Assembly (NCBI RefSeq): GCF_050436995.1
Contig: NC_134757.1
Coordinates: forward strand, 6,832,501-6,896,500
Source: Anticarsia gemmatalis
Lineage: Eukaryota; Arthropoda; Insecta; Lepidoptera; Erebidae
DNA: 64,000 bases
Direction: 5' to 3'
In this document: positions 42,101-49,354 of the stretch, piece by piece
Layout: each line of letters begins with the position of its first letter
Numbering within the stretch: position 1 is the first letter of the stretch
Notes under the pieces: generated by a model
The model's database searches: none
Told to the model about the DNA's origin: nothing
The model's input: the letters and a program-made list of their open reading frames with translations, nothing else
Made by a program: the position numbers and the translations under genes

Positions 42101-43518
42101 ATCTTTCATAACAAGTTACGTTTAGCCACTACAAAATATGTTTTGACGTAAGTGTAGGTCTTTCTATTAGAAAGCTGTTTAATGTTATTATTTTACAGGT
42201 AGTACTTAAATAGATAATAGCTTAATTTACAATATTTATAGGTAAGTCAGTAAAGAACCCAGTAAAAAGAACTGCTTGTAAAAACATTTACAGACTGATA
42301 AGATTTGAGGGTGTTTTAAGACGTTGTTTAGTATACACATTAACCTACGGACAATTGTAAGCAAAAATTGCATAAGCATTGCACACCACATGTGGTGAAT
42401 TAAATAGGAGCAAAGGAACCTGTTCGGGCCTATAATATACGCGCGCGCCGCTCCAACGAGCCACAAACGGCAAGCCTGTCGCCATAATTTAAAACGATAG
42501 CGGGGAATGTAGTTTTATTGTGCACATACGAGACTTCAACGTACACAACATATATTGCCATTCGAGGACGGCGCGATAAATGAGCACAAACGAGCGAAAG
42601 CCACTTAGACCAAATTTACACTTTGTGGGAGACCGCGACTGCACCTCGCTTGCCGAGAACGGCGCTCAGCGCTCCGACAGGCGCGCCCGTCGACAGTCAG
42701 CTGCTCACTACATAATACATAAGCACTATCTACATGTATAGCTAGTATTACATTTAATAAATACAGGTTTTTCATGAGCGAACCAAAAAGTCCTACTTTC
42801 ATTTACGTAAATAACAACTAAATTTCACTATCTACTTTTTACACGCAGGGTTCATTCGTTGGGTCAATGCACTTCCGAGGCGACGTCCAAAGCGATTACG
42901 AAGCGCCGTTTTTATAATAATGGGGATATTTAGAAAGAATCTAAGTATCCTGGCAAACCATTGTGAGATTATGAATTATGCTTAAATCTACGAAATTTGT
43001 TGATAGCAACAATGTATGACGACAATAGATGTCGTCATCACTTTACTAGATAATTATCCAATTTTTGACATAGACATAAAAGTAATAACTTGCAAGGTTG
43101 TAGGTTATTATGCAAATGTAAACAATCTTTAGTGACTTTTGTGTGCTATATAATTAGCAGGTATGTAGCATATACACAAGACAATTATATTGGAGGTATA
43201 TTTTCTTGTTACTTTCATATTGTTCAATGCAGTTTACAAATTGAGATTTTGGGTCTTTGTTGCATGTTATGTACTCACCTCTAGATCTTCGTAAGTGCGA
43301 AATGCCATTATGGCGAAACCATCGATGATATCCTCCTCTCCGAGCGGCTCCCGCGACTTCTTCCTCCTGGCAGGAGGACGAGGCGGCTTCTCTCTCGTCG
43401 GAGACTCGTCCTCGCCGCTGTCTCCATCCTTAACTTTGCTCTCTCGCTGTGCTTGCATGCGCTGTGCCCGCTCCCTTCGCCTATTTCTCTGATTGCGCTG
43501 CTTCACTTCGTTTTCCAT
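52..43518 (-). CDS. tay: AUTS2-family protein (tay bridge homologue), 5' part, 11 exons; continues beyond the left edge
   Basis: Coding exons in transcription order: 43518-43279, 31260-31138, 24486-24367, 23821-23786, 22765-22739, 3129-3070, 2947-1295, 1197-1049, 813-699, 584-346, 164-52. Together they give about 958 codons with no frame conflict. AUTS2-family marks seen: EEDIIDGFAIMAF near residue 62 (vertebrate AUTS2 has EEDIIDGFAMTSF), SSRDRLSD (AUTS2 SSRERLSD), GKGYI-CDSEGDDDK (AUTS2 GTGYFCDSDSDQEEK) and ASDAGSLF (AUTS2 ASDASSEKLF). These are followed by a long Pro/Ser/Ala/His-rich disordered region. Known for the family: vertebrate AUTS2 is a nuclear PRC1-associated transcription regulator, and Drosophila tay affects brain development and locomotion. 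The conserved C-terminal AUTS2 domain should lie left of position 1. Exons were predicted by eye without transcript data. Family identity is strong; exact isoforms are uncertain. Confidence 0.9.
346..584 (-). CDS. tay: tay exon 10 (residues 842-921)
   Basis: 239 nt, acceptor AATCTGCAG, donor GTGAGT at 345-340, leaving two bases (AC) of a Thr codon. It continues the low-complexity GPLG/APLG and Ala-Pro repeats of exon 9 (LVGPLGTPLGAPLGGPLG), then a Pro/Ser/Thr-rich tail ending AKPPAHWGV. This 20-25 residue periodic Pro-Leu-Gly/Ala region is disordered and probably evolves quickly. Confidence 0.85.
699..813 (-). CDS. tay: tay exon 9 (residues 803-841)
   Basis: 115 nt. It completes the split Ser codon and ends in phase 0 at donor GTAAAA. 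It encodes SNISSLSRSTPASVAASVSS followed by repeated Ala-Pro-Leu units (VAPLAAPLATPLPTPLS). The acceptor is a tandem CAGCAG: the upstream site gives SSNI and the downstream one SNI, so one serine may be optional. Confidence 0.85.
938..980. repeat. tandem duplication in tay intron 8
   Basis: A 22-bp unit starting GGCATTATGAAAATCATTG occurs twice in direct tandem (938-959 and 960-980), with a length difference of about one base. It lies wholly within the 235-bp intron 8 and looks like a recent replication slip. Confidence 0.8.
1049..1197 (-). CDS. tay: tay exon 8 (residues 754-803)
   Basis: 149 nt, entering in phase 0 and leaving after two bases of a Ser codon (AG|C). Acceptor GTATTGCTACAG; donor CAG|GTGCAC is weak. 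It encodes RTSLSASPLVAPKTPKGVR and then SYSPRGHSPSRERESF. The donor choice is fixed because exon 9 continues SSNISSLSR in frame after the split serine. Confidence 0.85.
1295..2947 (-). CDS. tay: tay exon 7, large disordered exon (residues 203-753)
   Basis: 1653 nt, 551 codons, phase 0/0. The acceptor is CAAACGTTTCAG at 2950-2948, and the donor GTAAGA begins at 1294. It opens with ASDAGSLFRVTG, matching AUTS2 ASDASSEKLF, then passes through Gly/Ala-rich, Pro/Ala-rich and His/Pro-rich stretches and a long Ser/Thr/Pro/His region. It ends in a Tyr/Pro-rich segment (YAPYAPSLQHSPYLPP). No enzymatic domain is visible, as expected for the Pro/Ser-rich middle of AUTS2 proteins. Its 5' half (about 2300-2947) is much more GC-rich than the surroundings, which is codon-driven by Ala, Pro and Gly. 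Confidence 0.92.
3070..3129 (-). CDS. tay: tay exon 6, 20-codon exon (residues 183-202)
   Basis: 60 nt, phase 0/0, between acceptor TATTGTTACAG and donor GTAAGT. It encodes ASPENSRNASPRYHDASMDD. The next exon begins ASDAGSLF, which matches the vertebrate sequence that directly follows CDSDSDQEEK. This exon therefore looks like an insertion relative to AUTS2 and a likely cassette exon. Skipping it keeps the frame. Confidence 0.8.
4223..4493 (+). mobile_element. non-autonomous Helitron (Lep1-like)
   Basis: Starts TCTATACTAATATTATAAAG directly after an A and ends CAGCTAG directly before a T, the TC...CTAG structure of Helitrons inserted between A and T. A short 3' hairpin is visible just before the end (CGCAA-GCGAAG-TTGCG, about 4466-4481). 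It carries a (GTTT)n microsatellite at about 4250-4286 and the phrase CGCTAATCTCAGGAACTACT. I recognise this layout from widespread lepidopteran Helitron-like elements. No ORF; moved in trans. Confidence 0.88.
5085..5225. promoter_or_regulatory. CpG-rich island in intron 5
   Basis: About 140 bp of GC- and CpG-rich sequence (GGGCCGCGCGTGCCAGGCGG and similar) in AT-rich intron. No coding support. Candidate enhancer or cryptic promoter; inference from composition only. Confidence 0.3.
7757..7975 (-). CDS. candidate tay cassette exon, lysine-rich, 73 codons
   Basis: Within the 19.6-kb intron 5, on the same strand, is an open block of 219 nt. It lies between acceptor TTTGTTTTTCACCACAAG and donor CAG|GTAGCA, and both are phase 0, as required to fit between exons 5 and 6. 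The peptide begins SNTVTIVRIKDSPKNN, is then strongly lysine-rich, and ends KDVPEQQ. If the donor were not used, the frame would run ten more codons to a stop at 7727-7729, giving an alternative last exon. Vertebrate AUTS2 has NTVIVNKDPE shortly after its CDSDSD motif, a weak resemblance. A chance A-rich ORF or a retrocopy is possible, although no poly(A) tail or target duplication is visible. Confidence 0.5.
8330..8450. promoter_or_regulatory. CpG-dense block upstream of the candidate cassette exon
   Basis: About 110 bp of extreme GC/CpG density (for example CGAGCGGGCCGAGAGTGCGG), the densest such stretch in intron 5. It lies about 360 bp upstream, in the direction of tay transcription, of the candidate exon at 7757-7975. 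It could be an internal promoter or an enhancer. No TATA or initiator could be assigned. Confidence 0.35.
12690..12850. promoter_or_regulatory. GC-rich island with TTAATTAA motif, intron 5
   Basis: GC-rich stretch (about 12700-12825) followed at once by TTAAATTAATTAACAACGAC, which contains a homeodomain-type TTAATTAA core. It has no coding potential that I can support. Candidate enhancer by composition and motif only. Confidence 0.3.
18275..18365. promoter_or_regulatory. GC-rich island in intron 5
   Basis: About 90 bp (GGCGCGCCGCCGAACTCATC through GCGCTCTCGGAAATGCCGAG) much richer in GC than its flanks, non-coding in all frames as far as I can read. Candidate regulatory element; weak. Confidence 0.22.
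20333..20880. mobile_element. non-autonomous hAT-type MITE, 548 bp
   Basis: Flanked by a perfect 8-bp target duplication GTGCTCAA (20325-20332 and 20881-20888). This fits hAT size and the nTnnnnAn preference. Ends TAGGGTTGAAAAT and ATTTTCATCCCTA form a 13-bp terminal inverted repeat with one mismatch. Subterminal ACATGTATTTTAC/GTAAAATACATGT motifs recur inside. There is no transposase ORF, so it would need a hAT transposase supplied in trans. Confidence 0.88.
22130..22340. promoter_or_regulatory. GC-balanced island with TAATTAC motifs, intron 5
   Basis: About 200 bp of CpG-containing sequence in AT-rich intron. Two TAATTAC-type homeodomain cores (near 22117 and 22151) sit at its left end. 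It lies about 400 bp from the microexon CDSEGDDDK. No coding support. Candidate enhancer or splicing-linked element. Confidence 0.28.
22739..22765 (-). CDS. tay: tay exon 5, 9-codon microexon with GC donor (residues 174-182)
   Basis: 27 nt, phase 0/0, encoding CDSEGDDDK. The acceptor is strong (TTCTTCTTTTACAG). The donor reads AAG|GCAAGT, a GC-AG type intron with otherwise near-consensus donor bases. The peptide aligns with vertebrate CDSDSDQEEK, so the exon is real despite its size. The intron that follows is about 19.6 kb long. Confidence 0.88.
23786..23821 (-). CDS. tay: tay exon 4, 12-codon microexon (residues 162-173)
   Basis: 36 nt, phase 0/0, encoding ASSRCSSGKGYI. A pyrimidine-rich acceptor (TCTCCTGCCTACAG) and a GTGAGT donor flank it. 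With exon 5 it rebuilds the AUTS2-like GKGYI-CDSE core (vertebrate GTGYF-CDSD). The downstream intron is about 1.0 kb. Confidence 0.88.
24367..24486 (-). CDS. tay: tay exon 3 (residues 122-161)
   Basis: 120 nt, 40 codons, phase 0/0, acceptor TTTTATACAG, donor GTGAGT. It encodes an acidic/Ser-rich segment starting GITLLQDAGTSDDSGRASER and ending SSRDRLSD. The last eight residues match the AUTS2 SSRERLSD motif, and the next exon (ASSRCSSGKGYI) continues the same vertebrate block. Confidence 0.88.
24487..31137. other. tay intron 2 (about 6.7 kb)
   Basis: AT-rich. No exon with matching splice sites and frame was found. GC-rich patches occur near 24690-24860, 25860-26000, 29120-29300 and 29560-29680. 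No transposon boundaries were recognised here. Confidence 0.5.
31138..31260 (-). CDS. tay: tay exon 2 (residues 81-121)
   Basis: 123 nt, 41 codons, phase 0 at both ends, between acceptor TTGTTGACAG and donor GTAAGT. It begins AAVKCASSPRTN, so the junction reads YEDLE-AAVKCAS, resembling vertebrate FEALE-KDVALK at the same point. This supports direct splicing from exon 1 across about 12 kb. The remainder is a low-conservation basic/Asn-Pro linker. It is the only block in the 31-43 kb interval for which I found matching acceptor, donor and frame. Confidence 0.8.
34850..35040. promoter_or_regulatory. GC-rich island with two TTAATTAA-type sites, intron 1
   Basis: About 190 bp of GC-rich sequence with TTTAATTAAC at 34944-34953 and ATTAATTAAG at 34971-34980, about 27 bp apart. 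Two close homeodomain-type cores in a GC island inside the first intron make it a candidate enhancer. Inference only. Confidence 0.35.
35539..35780. mobile_element. TA-flanked MITE (Tc1/mariner-type), 242 bp
   Basis: Terminal inverted repeat beginning ATTGGCCATAGTTAAACGG, matched at the other end by the reverse complement. The pairing extends to about 37 bp with one mismatch (AAGGATCC versus AACGATCC). TA dinucleotides flank both ends (35537-35538 and 35781-35782). There is no transposase ORF, consistent with a non-autonomous Tc1/mariner element. Confidence 0.82.
38160..38400. promoter_or_regulatory. GC-rich island in tay intron 1
   Basis: About 240 bp of CpG-rich sequence, about 5 kb downstream of tay exon 1. 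On the plus strand it contains a 29-codon ORF (ATG at 38228, MAERQYGRSRADRRDTSRPP...) preceded by CTCTCTTCAG. On the minus strand it reads open for about 65 codons. Neither is recognisable. An alternative promoter or enhancer is possible; coding function is doubtful. Confidence 0.3.
43279..43518 (-). CDS. tay: tay exon 1 (start codon, residues 1-80)
   Basis: First coding exon, 240 nt, ending in phase 0 at a strong GTGAGT donor (43278-43273). It is rich in Arg, Lys and Glu (RNRRRERAQRMQAQRE), followed by a Pro/Arg/Lys stretch that looks like a nuclear localisation signal (PPARRKKSRE, about residues 48-57). It then carries the family signature EEDIIDGFAIMAFRTYEDLE at about 61-80. The ATG at 43518-43516 is taken as the start because the basic N-terminus followed by EEDIIDGF matches vertebrate AUTS2, and the upstream sequence looks like a 5' UTR. 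Confidence 0.92.
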
Positions 43519-44030
43519 CGTTCACACATTATTCGAATCACCCGACCACCGTGCTTCACTACACTAAAGTCCGCACTACACTTTTATCACACATGGTTAT
43601 CCGTTGTTTCTACACCGCGTTATTCAACAAAATACAAATCTTGCACTCAGAAAAAGACACTGGCCGTTTCCAATGGCGGATCGTACACCGTTGCCGCATT
43701 GCAAGTAAAATGGCCGCGTAGCACTCCACGGGCTGCCTTCTTTCACATTCACGTAAACGGAGGCATTATTCCACTTAAACTAAAACATACTACTATATAT
43801 TTTAACAAGAACTAAGACAATAATACGATAAATTAACTTTATACATTATTCTCTGTGTTCAGAATCAGTCAATAGTCAATACAATGAAAGGTGTTACACG
43901 ACGCCAACGCTGCGTTGCGGTCGCGATGGTGAACTAAAACAGGGCTGCCAACCTAAAATAAGACATTCCGCGATACTGGGCGTCATTGGCAATGTGGCGC
44001 TCGGTCATACTCTTCTAACTGGTGAGCCTG
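43519..44030. promoter_or_regulatory. tay 5' UTR and promoter region, possibly bidirectional
   Basis: Directly upstream of the tay ATG, composition shifts to CpG-richer sequence for about 500 bp. Two YY1/Pho-like ATGGC cores lie at about 43670-43680 (CCAATGGCGGA) and 43707-43718 (AAAATGGCCGCG). On the plus strand a good donor (AACTG|GTGAGC, GT at 44022) could end a non-coding first exon of the VKOR gene. That gene needs an upstream exon because its coding exon starts at a clear acceptor. The divergent arrangement is inference. Confidence 0.4.
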
Positions 44031-45537
44031 TCTCTTTTTCTGACGTAAATAATAATTTTATGAGGTCGATATTTTCTCAATATTCACATTTATCAATTCA
44101 TTTTCTAATAATATACGCTACTTTGATAAAGTTTTATGCTATCCATCTGGTAATTTAATAATTAGACCTCACAATTATTATTTTTTGGGATATGTCTATT
44201 TAATTTGTCATGTTGGTATCATGCGAGACATTTGTTTGCAATAGGAGTTTTCCAACTATAGTACTCTCTGGTACACAGTGTTTCTTTCTCCATACTGTTA
44301 AATATACTTTTACAAACACAGTGTCTTTCTAAAATCTATTATTTTCTGATAAAAATAGGTCATTAAAATGAAGTTAGTGCATAAGTTGAATTTGACGTTT
44401 GACGTAGAGGATGCGTTCACAGATAAAAAATTGTAGGTTGATTTGTAAAATTGGGCGAAAGAGATGGATTCCTACGGTTGGATAAAGCAAATTACATTTA
44501 AATTGAAATAGGTACGTCTCTAAAGATTACCTGATTTTGCTGATTAAAGATACTGATATAGTGACAATTTGTTTAGAACGACGTTGGTATATGAATCAGA
44601 GGTTTAAAAATCTAAGTACCTAGGTATATTGTAGTTATGGCATTTTACAGCAACATGATTTTATTTGGTTCTTTTTTTATAATGTTCAATATAAAATTGA
44701 TTTTGCACATTATCTAAAAGTGCTTAGGACTGGTATAATGTACTTATAGGTGAGGACAGATTTATATTTGTTTTCATATTGTGGATGTAGATTGCAGAAA
44801 CTCTATTTATTATTATTTAAATGATAAGCTATATCCACATAGTTAAAATTTTTTTGAAATAGAATGCATGTTCTATTGCTAAGAGATACCTAGTCTTCTG
44901 GTAGATTTTTTAATTTTATTTTTTATTTAAATTAAATTAAAACACACGTTACACTCTTACTATGTAGACACTTAGATAGGTACCTACAGGTACCATCATG
45001 TCTATGTAGTTAGGTGATGTGTAAAAAAATATGAAACAAAATTTACTAGTAGGGTCAATGGGCAGTTATTTTTTTTTATTCCTTGTTAGACCGAACTCAA
45101 GTTTCTTAATAGTAAAAAAGAAAAATTAATAGCCAGATGATAGAATTTAGACTATTTAGTTTATTTTTAATTCTTTGTTCCCATTGACTCATAAAAATTG
45201 GAGTAACGAAGATCTGAACTCCAAATTTGGTCTTAAATATTGTTGTTTTGTTACGTTTATTCGGCGGGATCTGTTGTTTACTCCGTTCACTGGACCGAAT
45301 AATATAAATGGCACGGATAGTTATCGGCTTGACGTTTTGTAGCGATAGGCAAGACGTCCCACGTCGTAACCAGCTTTGTTCGTTATTTTGTAATTGCTTA
45401 TGCAAAATATTTAATGAAATTTGAGTAAAACAGGAATAGGTAGGTACCTACTTAATTGAAAAATAGACATATTAACACTTTTCTTTTTCAAATGAACCCA
45501 TGTTAAATCCATATGCCATTGTAAAGCCTTGGTTTTG

Positions 45538-45565
45538 TCACGGTAATATTATGATAATATTACCG
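45538..45565. repeat. near-perfect palindrome flanked by 8-bp direct repeats
   Basis: CACGGTAATATTATGATAATATTACCGTG reads almost identically on both strands, and TGGTTTTG occurs on both sides (45530-45537 and 45566-45573). This looks like a minimal transposon remnant or a fold-back footprint. No function assigned. Confidence 0.5.
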
Positions 45566-47169
45566 TGGTTTTGGTGACATTGCAAACGTTAGGTGGCTCT
45601 ATTAATAATTTTATTATGCCAAATTGGTCTGTTCATAGGTGTCTTTTTTATTTGTAATCCCTGTACCTATTTTATAACAACTTCAAGTTTTTTTTCTACC
45701 GTTATATACCTACCTACTATACCATTATATAAAGACTAAAAAAGCTTTGCTTACATAAATATTAAATATCTAAAAATGGTAATTCTAATGCTAGTTGAAT
45801 TGACAGATTTATATTTAAAATCTCTGTTTATTTTTTTACATTTTGCTATACATTAACTACACATATTATTACCATAATGATAACGTCGGATTTGCATAAG
45901 TAGATACTAAAATATGGCGCCAGTTGCTTAGTAAGTTTGGAATGACTAAATTTATTTTAAATCTCGGTTGAACCATTCTTAGAATTGTTACAACGAAACT
46001 CGATTATTTCATGTATGATGTACTATACCTACTCTTATAATATAAATAATATTGACTGTACTTTAAACCGTGGTCGCTCATTAATTATGCGTGTTTATCT
46101 ACATAATAATAGAGGCGTTACAAACACTCAGTTGAGCTTCAGATATTACGTAGGAGACACGTACGTTATCAAAAGAAAACGCCTCAAAGAACTGAGTTCG
46201 ATACGATATGTTTACGTGTACATAACTCAGTTAATATCATTTGATTTATTATCAGCAAAATATCTGTTCGTGCGGTGACGAGGACATTGAAATTGTGATC
46301 GTTCGATAACGTTTCAGGTATGTTGTTCGTTAGTAATTACAAAACTAAATAATTATAGGACTTTCGAAACAGCTAGTTGATGTTCGTGAGTTACAACTTT
46401 ATAAAAATATTAAATCAAATTACTAAGATTACTTAACTACCTGCTGTTTTTCATGCGATATAATTATGTTATCGCTATAAATAAAGCAGTATGTACGATG
46501 TTATTTACATCAACCTTTGTACATTCGCATCGTCAAAGCGTTTTTTGTTATTATTTAAAAAGCATTTTGTGAGTGCTAATACGATTAGTATTTAATGGTA
46601 TAGTGGTTATGTTAATAAAACGTTAGACCTCCGACGGAGTGTGCATTGTTTGTTTTCTTTTTAATTTTTATGCCGCACGACTATAATGCCGGTTGTGCAC
46701 GAAGGGGTGGCGAAACGAATCTAGAACCAAACGACCTTTTTTTACTGCTGTGTAGAACATGCGGCCTCCCTTGCTAAAATAAAATTGATTTACAAACGAA
46801 CGTGTGAATAAGTTTCGCACAAACATACATTAAGACATTAACTGTAACAAAATGTTTAACAACGATAAAAGCTATTTATCTATGTACACACACATTATTA
46901 ATTTTCAACAACTCTTCTAGATTGTGATAAAGGATAATCGTTAGAAACATCTGATTCAAGAGAGCCATTTGTGGACAGAGGTATAGAGAATAATTAGTTA
47001 ATTGGGGCAGGCGTCTTGCCGGGCACTTTTCTAGACTGGGTAGGTATAAGAGGTATTAGGGTACTTAACTTTCTTAGCACTACCTCTCTACATGATTTTC
47101 GAATCAAATCCGACTTTTAAACGATCGAAGTTTATACTTACCATAATTTAGACGAATAAATTCTACTAA

Positions 47170-48070
47170 TACTAATTTTACTATCCTACTAATATTATAA
47201 ATGCGAGAGGTAATGATGTGCCGATTCGATTATTTGAATAATCGATTAATCGATTATGTAATCTTATATTATCGATTGTTAATCGATTAATAATCGATTA
47301 TTAGACTGAAATTTAAAGTGTCGTCTAAATGTCTTAAATCAAGATTATTTAAATGAAACAAGCAACACAACAATCACATTTTTAGAAAATAAAACTCAAA
47401 TAGAACATACTCACTTCCTTTTCAAAAACAAAAACAAAATTTAAACTGAAAATCAAACGTAACATAATCACTTAGTGATTTAAAAAGTTTTAACTTTTAC
47501 CCTGTACTACAACCGTTTACTACCTATAGAAGCGGGGATTCCCTTAGCAAATAGAAATACCATAACTTATATTTAACAGGTGACAGTTACCACAGACAAA
47601 TTAATTACGTACCAATACACGATAGTGTTCTTTATTCCATGCAAATCAAATTTTTGTGTTAATCATTGTTGTTTAACTACAAAAAAAAACATAATCATAC
47701 ATAAGGATTGGTATGCGGTAAGGGGTTAAAAGATTTCTTCCAAAAATCGATTACAATCGATTACCTATAAATCAATCGATTGTAAACAATTATTCTTATA
47801 ATCGATTAATCGATTATTAATAATCGATACCGCACATCGTTAGCGAGAGGTGGTGACGATGGATGTATCTATGTATATAAGTACTGGACGGATTTTAATG
47901 AAATTTGATACACAGATAGTTTATGAGCTAGATAAACGCATAGGATACTTACTTTTTACCATGGGAAATCTTTGCATGCAAACGAAATTGAAGGCGAAAG
48001 CTAAAAGAATCTATCGAAATCCTGGACAAGGCGTAAATTATAAACGATCGAGAATCTACATGAAAATAAA
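47170..48070 (+). mobile_element. old Helitron-like repeat interrupted by a MITE
   Basis: CTACTAATATTATAAATGCGAGAGG (47188-47210) resumes after the inserted MITE as GCGAGAGGTGGTGACGATGG. It continues through ACGGATTTTAATGAAATTTG and ATACACAGATAGTTTATGAG. I recognise this wording from abundant lepidopteran Helitron-type repeats. The 3' end is not clear, so boundaries are approximate. Confidence 0.55.
47211..47842. mobile_element. non-autonomous hAT-type MITE, 632 bp
   Basis: Perfect 8-bp target duplication GCGAGAGG at 47203-47210 and 47843-47850. Ends TAATGATGTGCCG and (reverse complement of the right end) TAACGATGTGCGG form an imperfect terminal inverted repeat. It continues into arms packed with ATCGATTA motifs on both sides (47226-47303 and 47749-47829). 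No transposase ORF. Non-autonomous and nested in an older repeat. Confidence 0.87.
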
Positions 48071-48135
48071 ATGAATTAACAATAACACAATTATGCACAT
48101 TATTGCACAGTCATGATTATATTTAAACACCTTCG

Positions 48136-48310
48136 TACATCCTGCTACTATTATTAACGCAAAAGTTTCTGAGGATGTATGGATGGATGTTTGTTACTCT
48201 TGCACGCAAAAAACTCCTGAACGGGTTTGGACGAAATAAAATATACGGATAGTTTAAAAGCCGGATTAAGTTATTAAAATACATTTTAATACAGGTATTA
48301 TTTTAGTCCC
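48136..48310 (+). mobile_element. Helitron-like repeat fragment
   Basis: CATCCTGCTACTATTATTAACGC, then AAAAAACTCCTGAACGGGTTTGGACGAAAT, resembles the common lepidopteran ACTAATATTATAAA...CTACTGAACGG repeat. Diverged and without a clear 3' end. Confidence 0.45.
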
Positions 48311-49181
48311 CAGTAAAAAAATGCATGTTGTTAAATAAAAAATAAAATGTTGAGCTGATAACATAATCTTAGTTTCGGTTGAGTAGTGCTGAGGGTGCCT
48401 TATGACTGATGATAAACATGTTTATAATGCATTATCACTGAATGATAAAATTATAATAACTTTTTAAGTTATTATAAAAACACAGAGCAGAGCTACTTTC
48501 GCTTGTTTTATATAAGTAGAGTATGGAGATAAATCCATATCAAGTAGAAGAATAAAGGTAAGACTAAAGAAATTTTAGAAGTAGGAAGGTCACGTTAATA
48601 AAGACAGCGAGAAAGTAATTGTCCAGATGGACACCAGAAATCACTCGAGCCTGTAGCTCTCTTTTATTAAAGTAGGTACCTATAGTTTCTTAAAACTGAC
48701 TACCTACGTTTCTTTGTAACTTTGCATAGAATCTTTCTACACAAGTATACCTGATTATTATGCGGGTTTGAACGTTGTGGTCTAGCCCCACTAGCTTGTG
48801 GTGTATACTAATCTTGCTTGTTTTCTCACGACTCTTGTGATGAACGTCGCAGTTTTTTATTTATGATGTTGCTTTCTAAACATAATATTTACGGGAAATA
48901 TGTTCGATAGAGCACCATGGCATCGTCCCAATGGGTTAAAACAGAGCCAATTATGGTAACCATGTGTAGTTCCAGTTCATAGTTTGGCGATCTTCCAGAA
49001 ACTTCCATTTTTTGTTAATATTCCTCGAGTTGTTCATTGCATCACTTGTCTAATAAACTCTTAAATAAATGCCTCAGTACAAAGTAAACTGTCTGCCCTT
49101 GAGGCTATGCCCTATACAAATGAAACATGTATTTTCGAAGCAAGTGTTTTACTGAACTTAAATGTTTTCTTTTGTTTGCAG

Positions 49182-49354
49182 GTAAAAATGAAGCCGAAAG
49201 TTCTAGATCGTGTAATTGTGTTCACAAGCATTGTTGGAATCCTGCTTTCAACGTACGCGATGTACGTGGAAATGGCTGTGGAGTCTCAACCTGGTTACAA
49301 AGCTCTCTGTGATATTTCCGAGTACGCTAGCTGCTCACGTGTGCTTTCTTCTGA
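49182..49354 (+). CDS. Vkor: Vkor exon 1 of the coding region (residues 1-55 plus two bases)
   Basis: Acceptor ends at 49181; the ATG is at 49188-49190 in AAAATGA context. It encodes the first membrane helix and the luminal loop CDISEYASCSRVLSS with both loop cysteines. The donor GTAAGT starts at 49355 and splits the Glu codon (GA|G). An in-frame ATG at 49107 exists in unspliced sequence but precedes the acceptor and is not favoured. Confidence 0.93.

Larger units (their letters stand above)
31261..43278. other. tay intron 1 (about 12 kb)
   Basis: AT-rich intron containing one TA-flanked MITE (35539-35780) and GC-rich islands near 34850-35030 and 38160-38400. No additional coding exon with both splice sites in phase 0 was found, and exons 1 and 2 join without one. 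Confidence 0.6.
44031..49181. other. intergenic or VKOR 5' intron region
   Basis: AT-rich sequence between the two head-to-head genes. Recognised contents: a 28-bp palindrome near 45538, a hAT-type MITE (47211-47842) inside older Helitron-like sequence, and another Helitron-like fragment near 48136-48310. A second possible VKOR leader donor is TTTCAG|GTATGT at about 46318. No protein-coding gene is supported. Confidence 0.5.

Noticed and set aside
49107..49187. Upstream in-frame ATG extending VKOR by 27 residues
   Set aside because: The segment contains the pyrimidine tract and acceptor of an intron (TTTTGTTTGCAG), and the shorter start matches family length.
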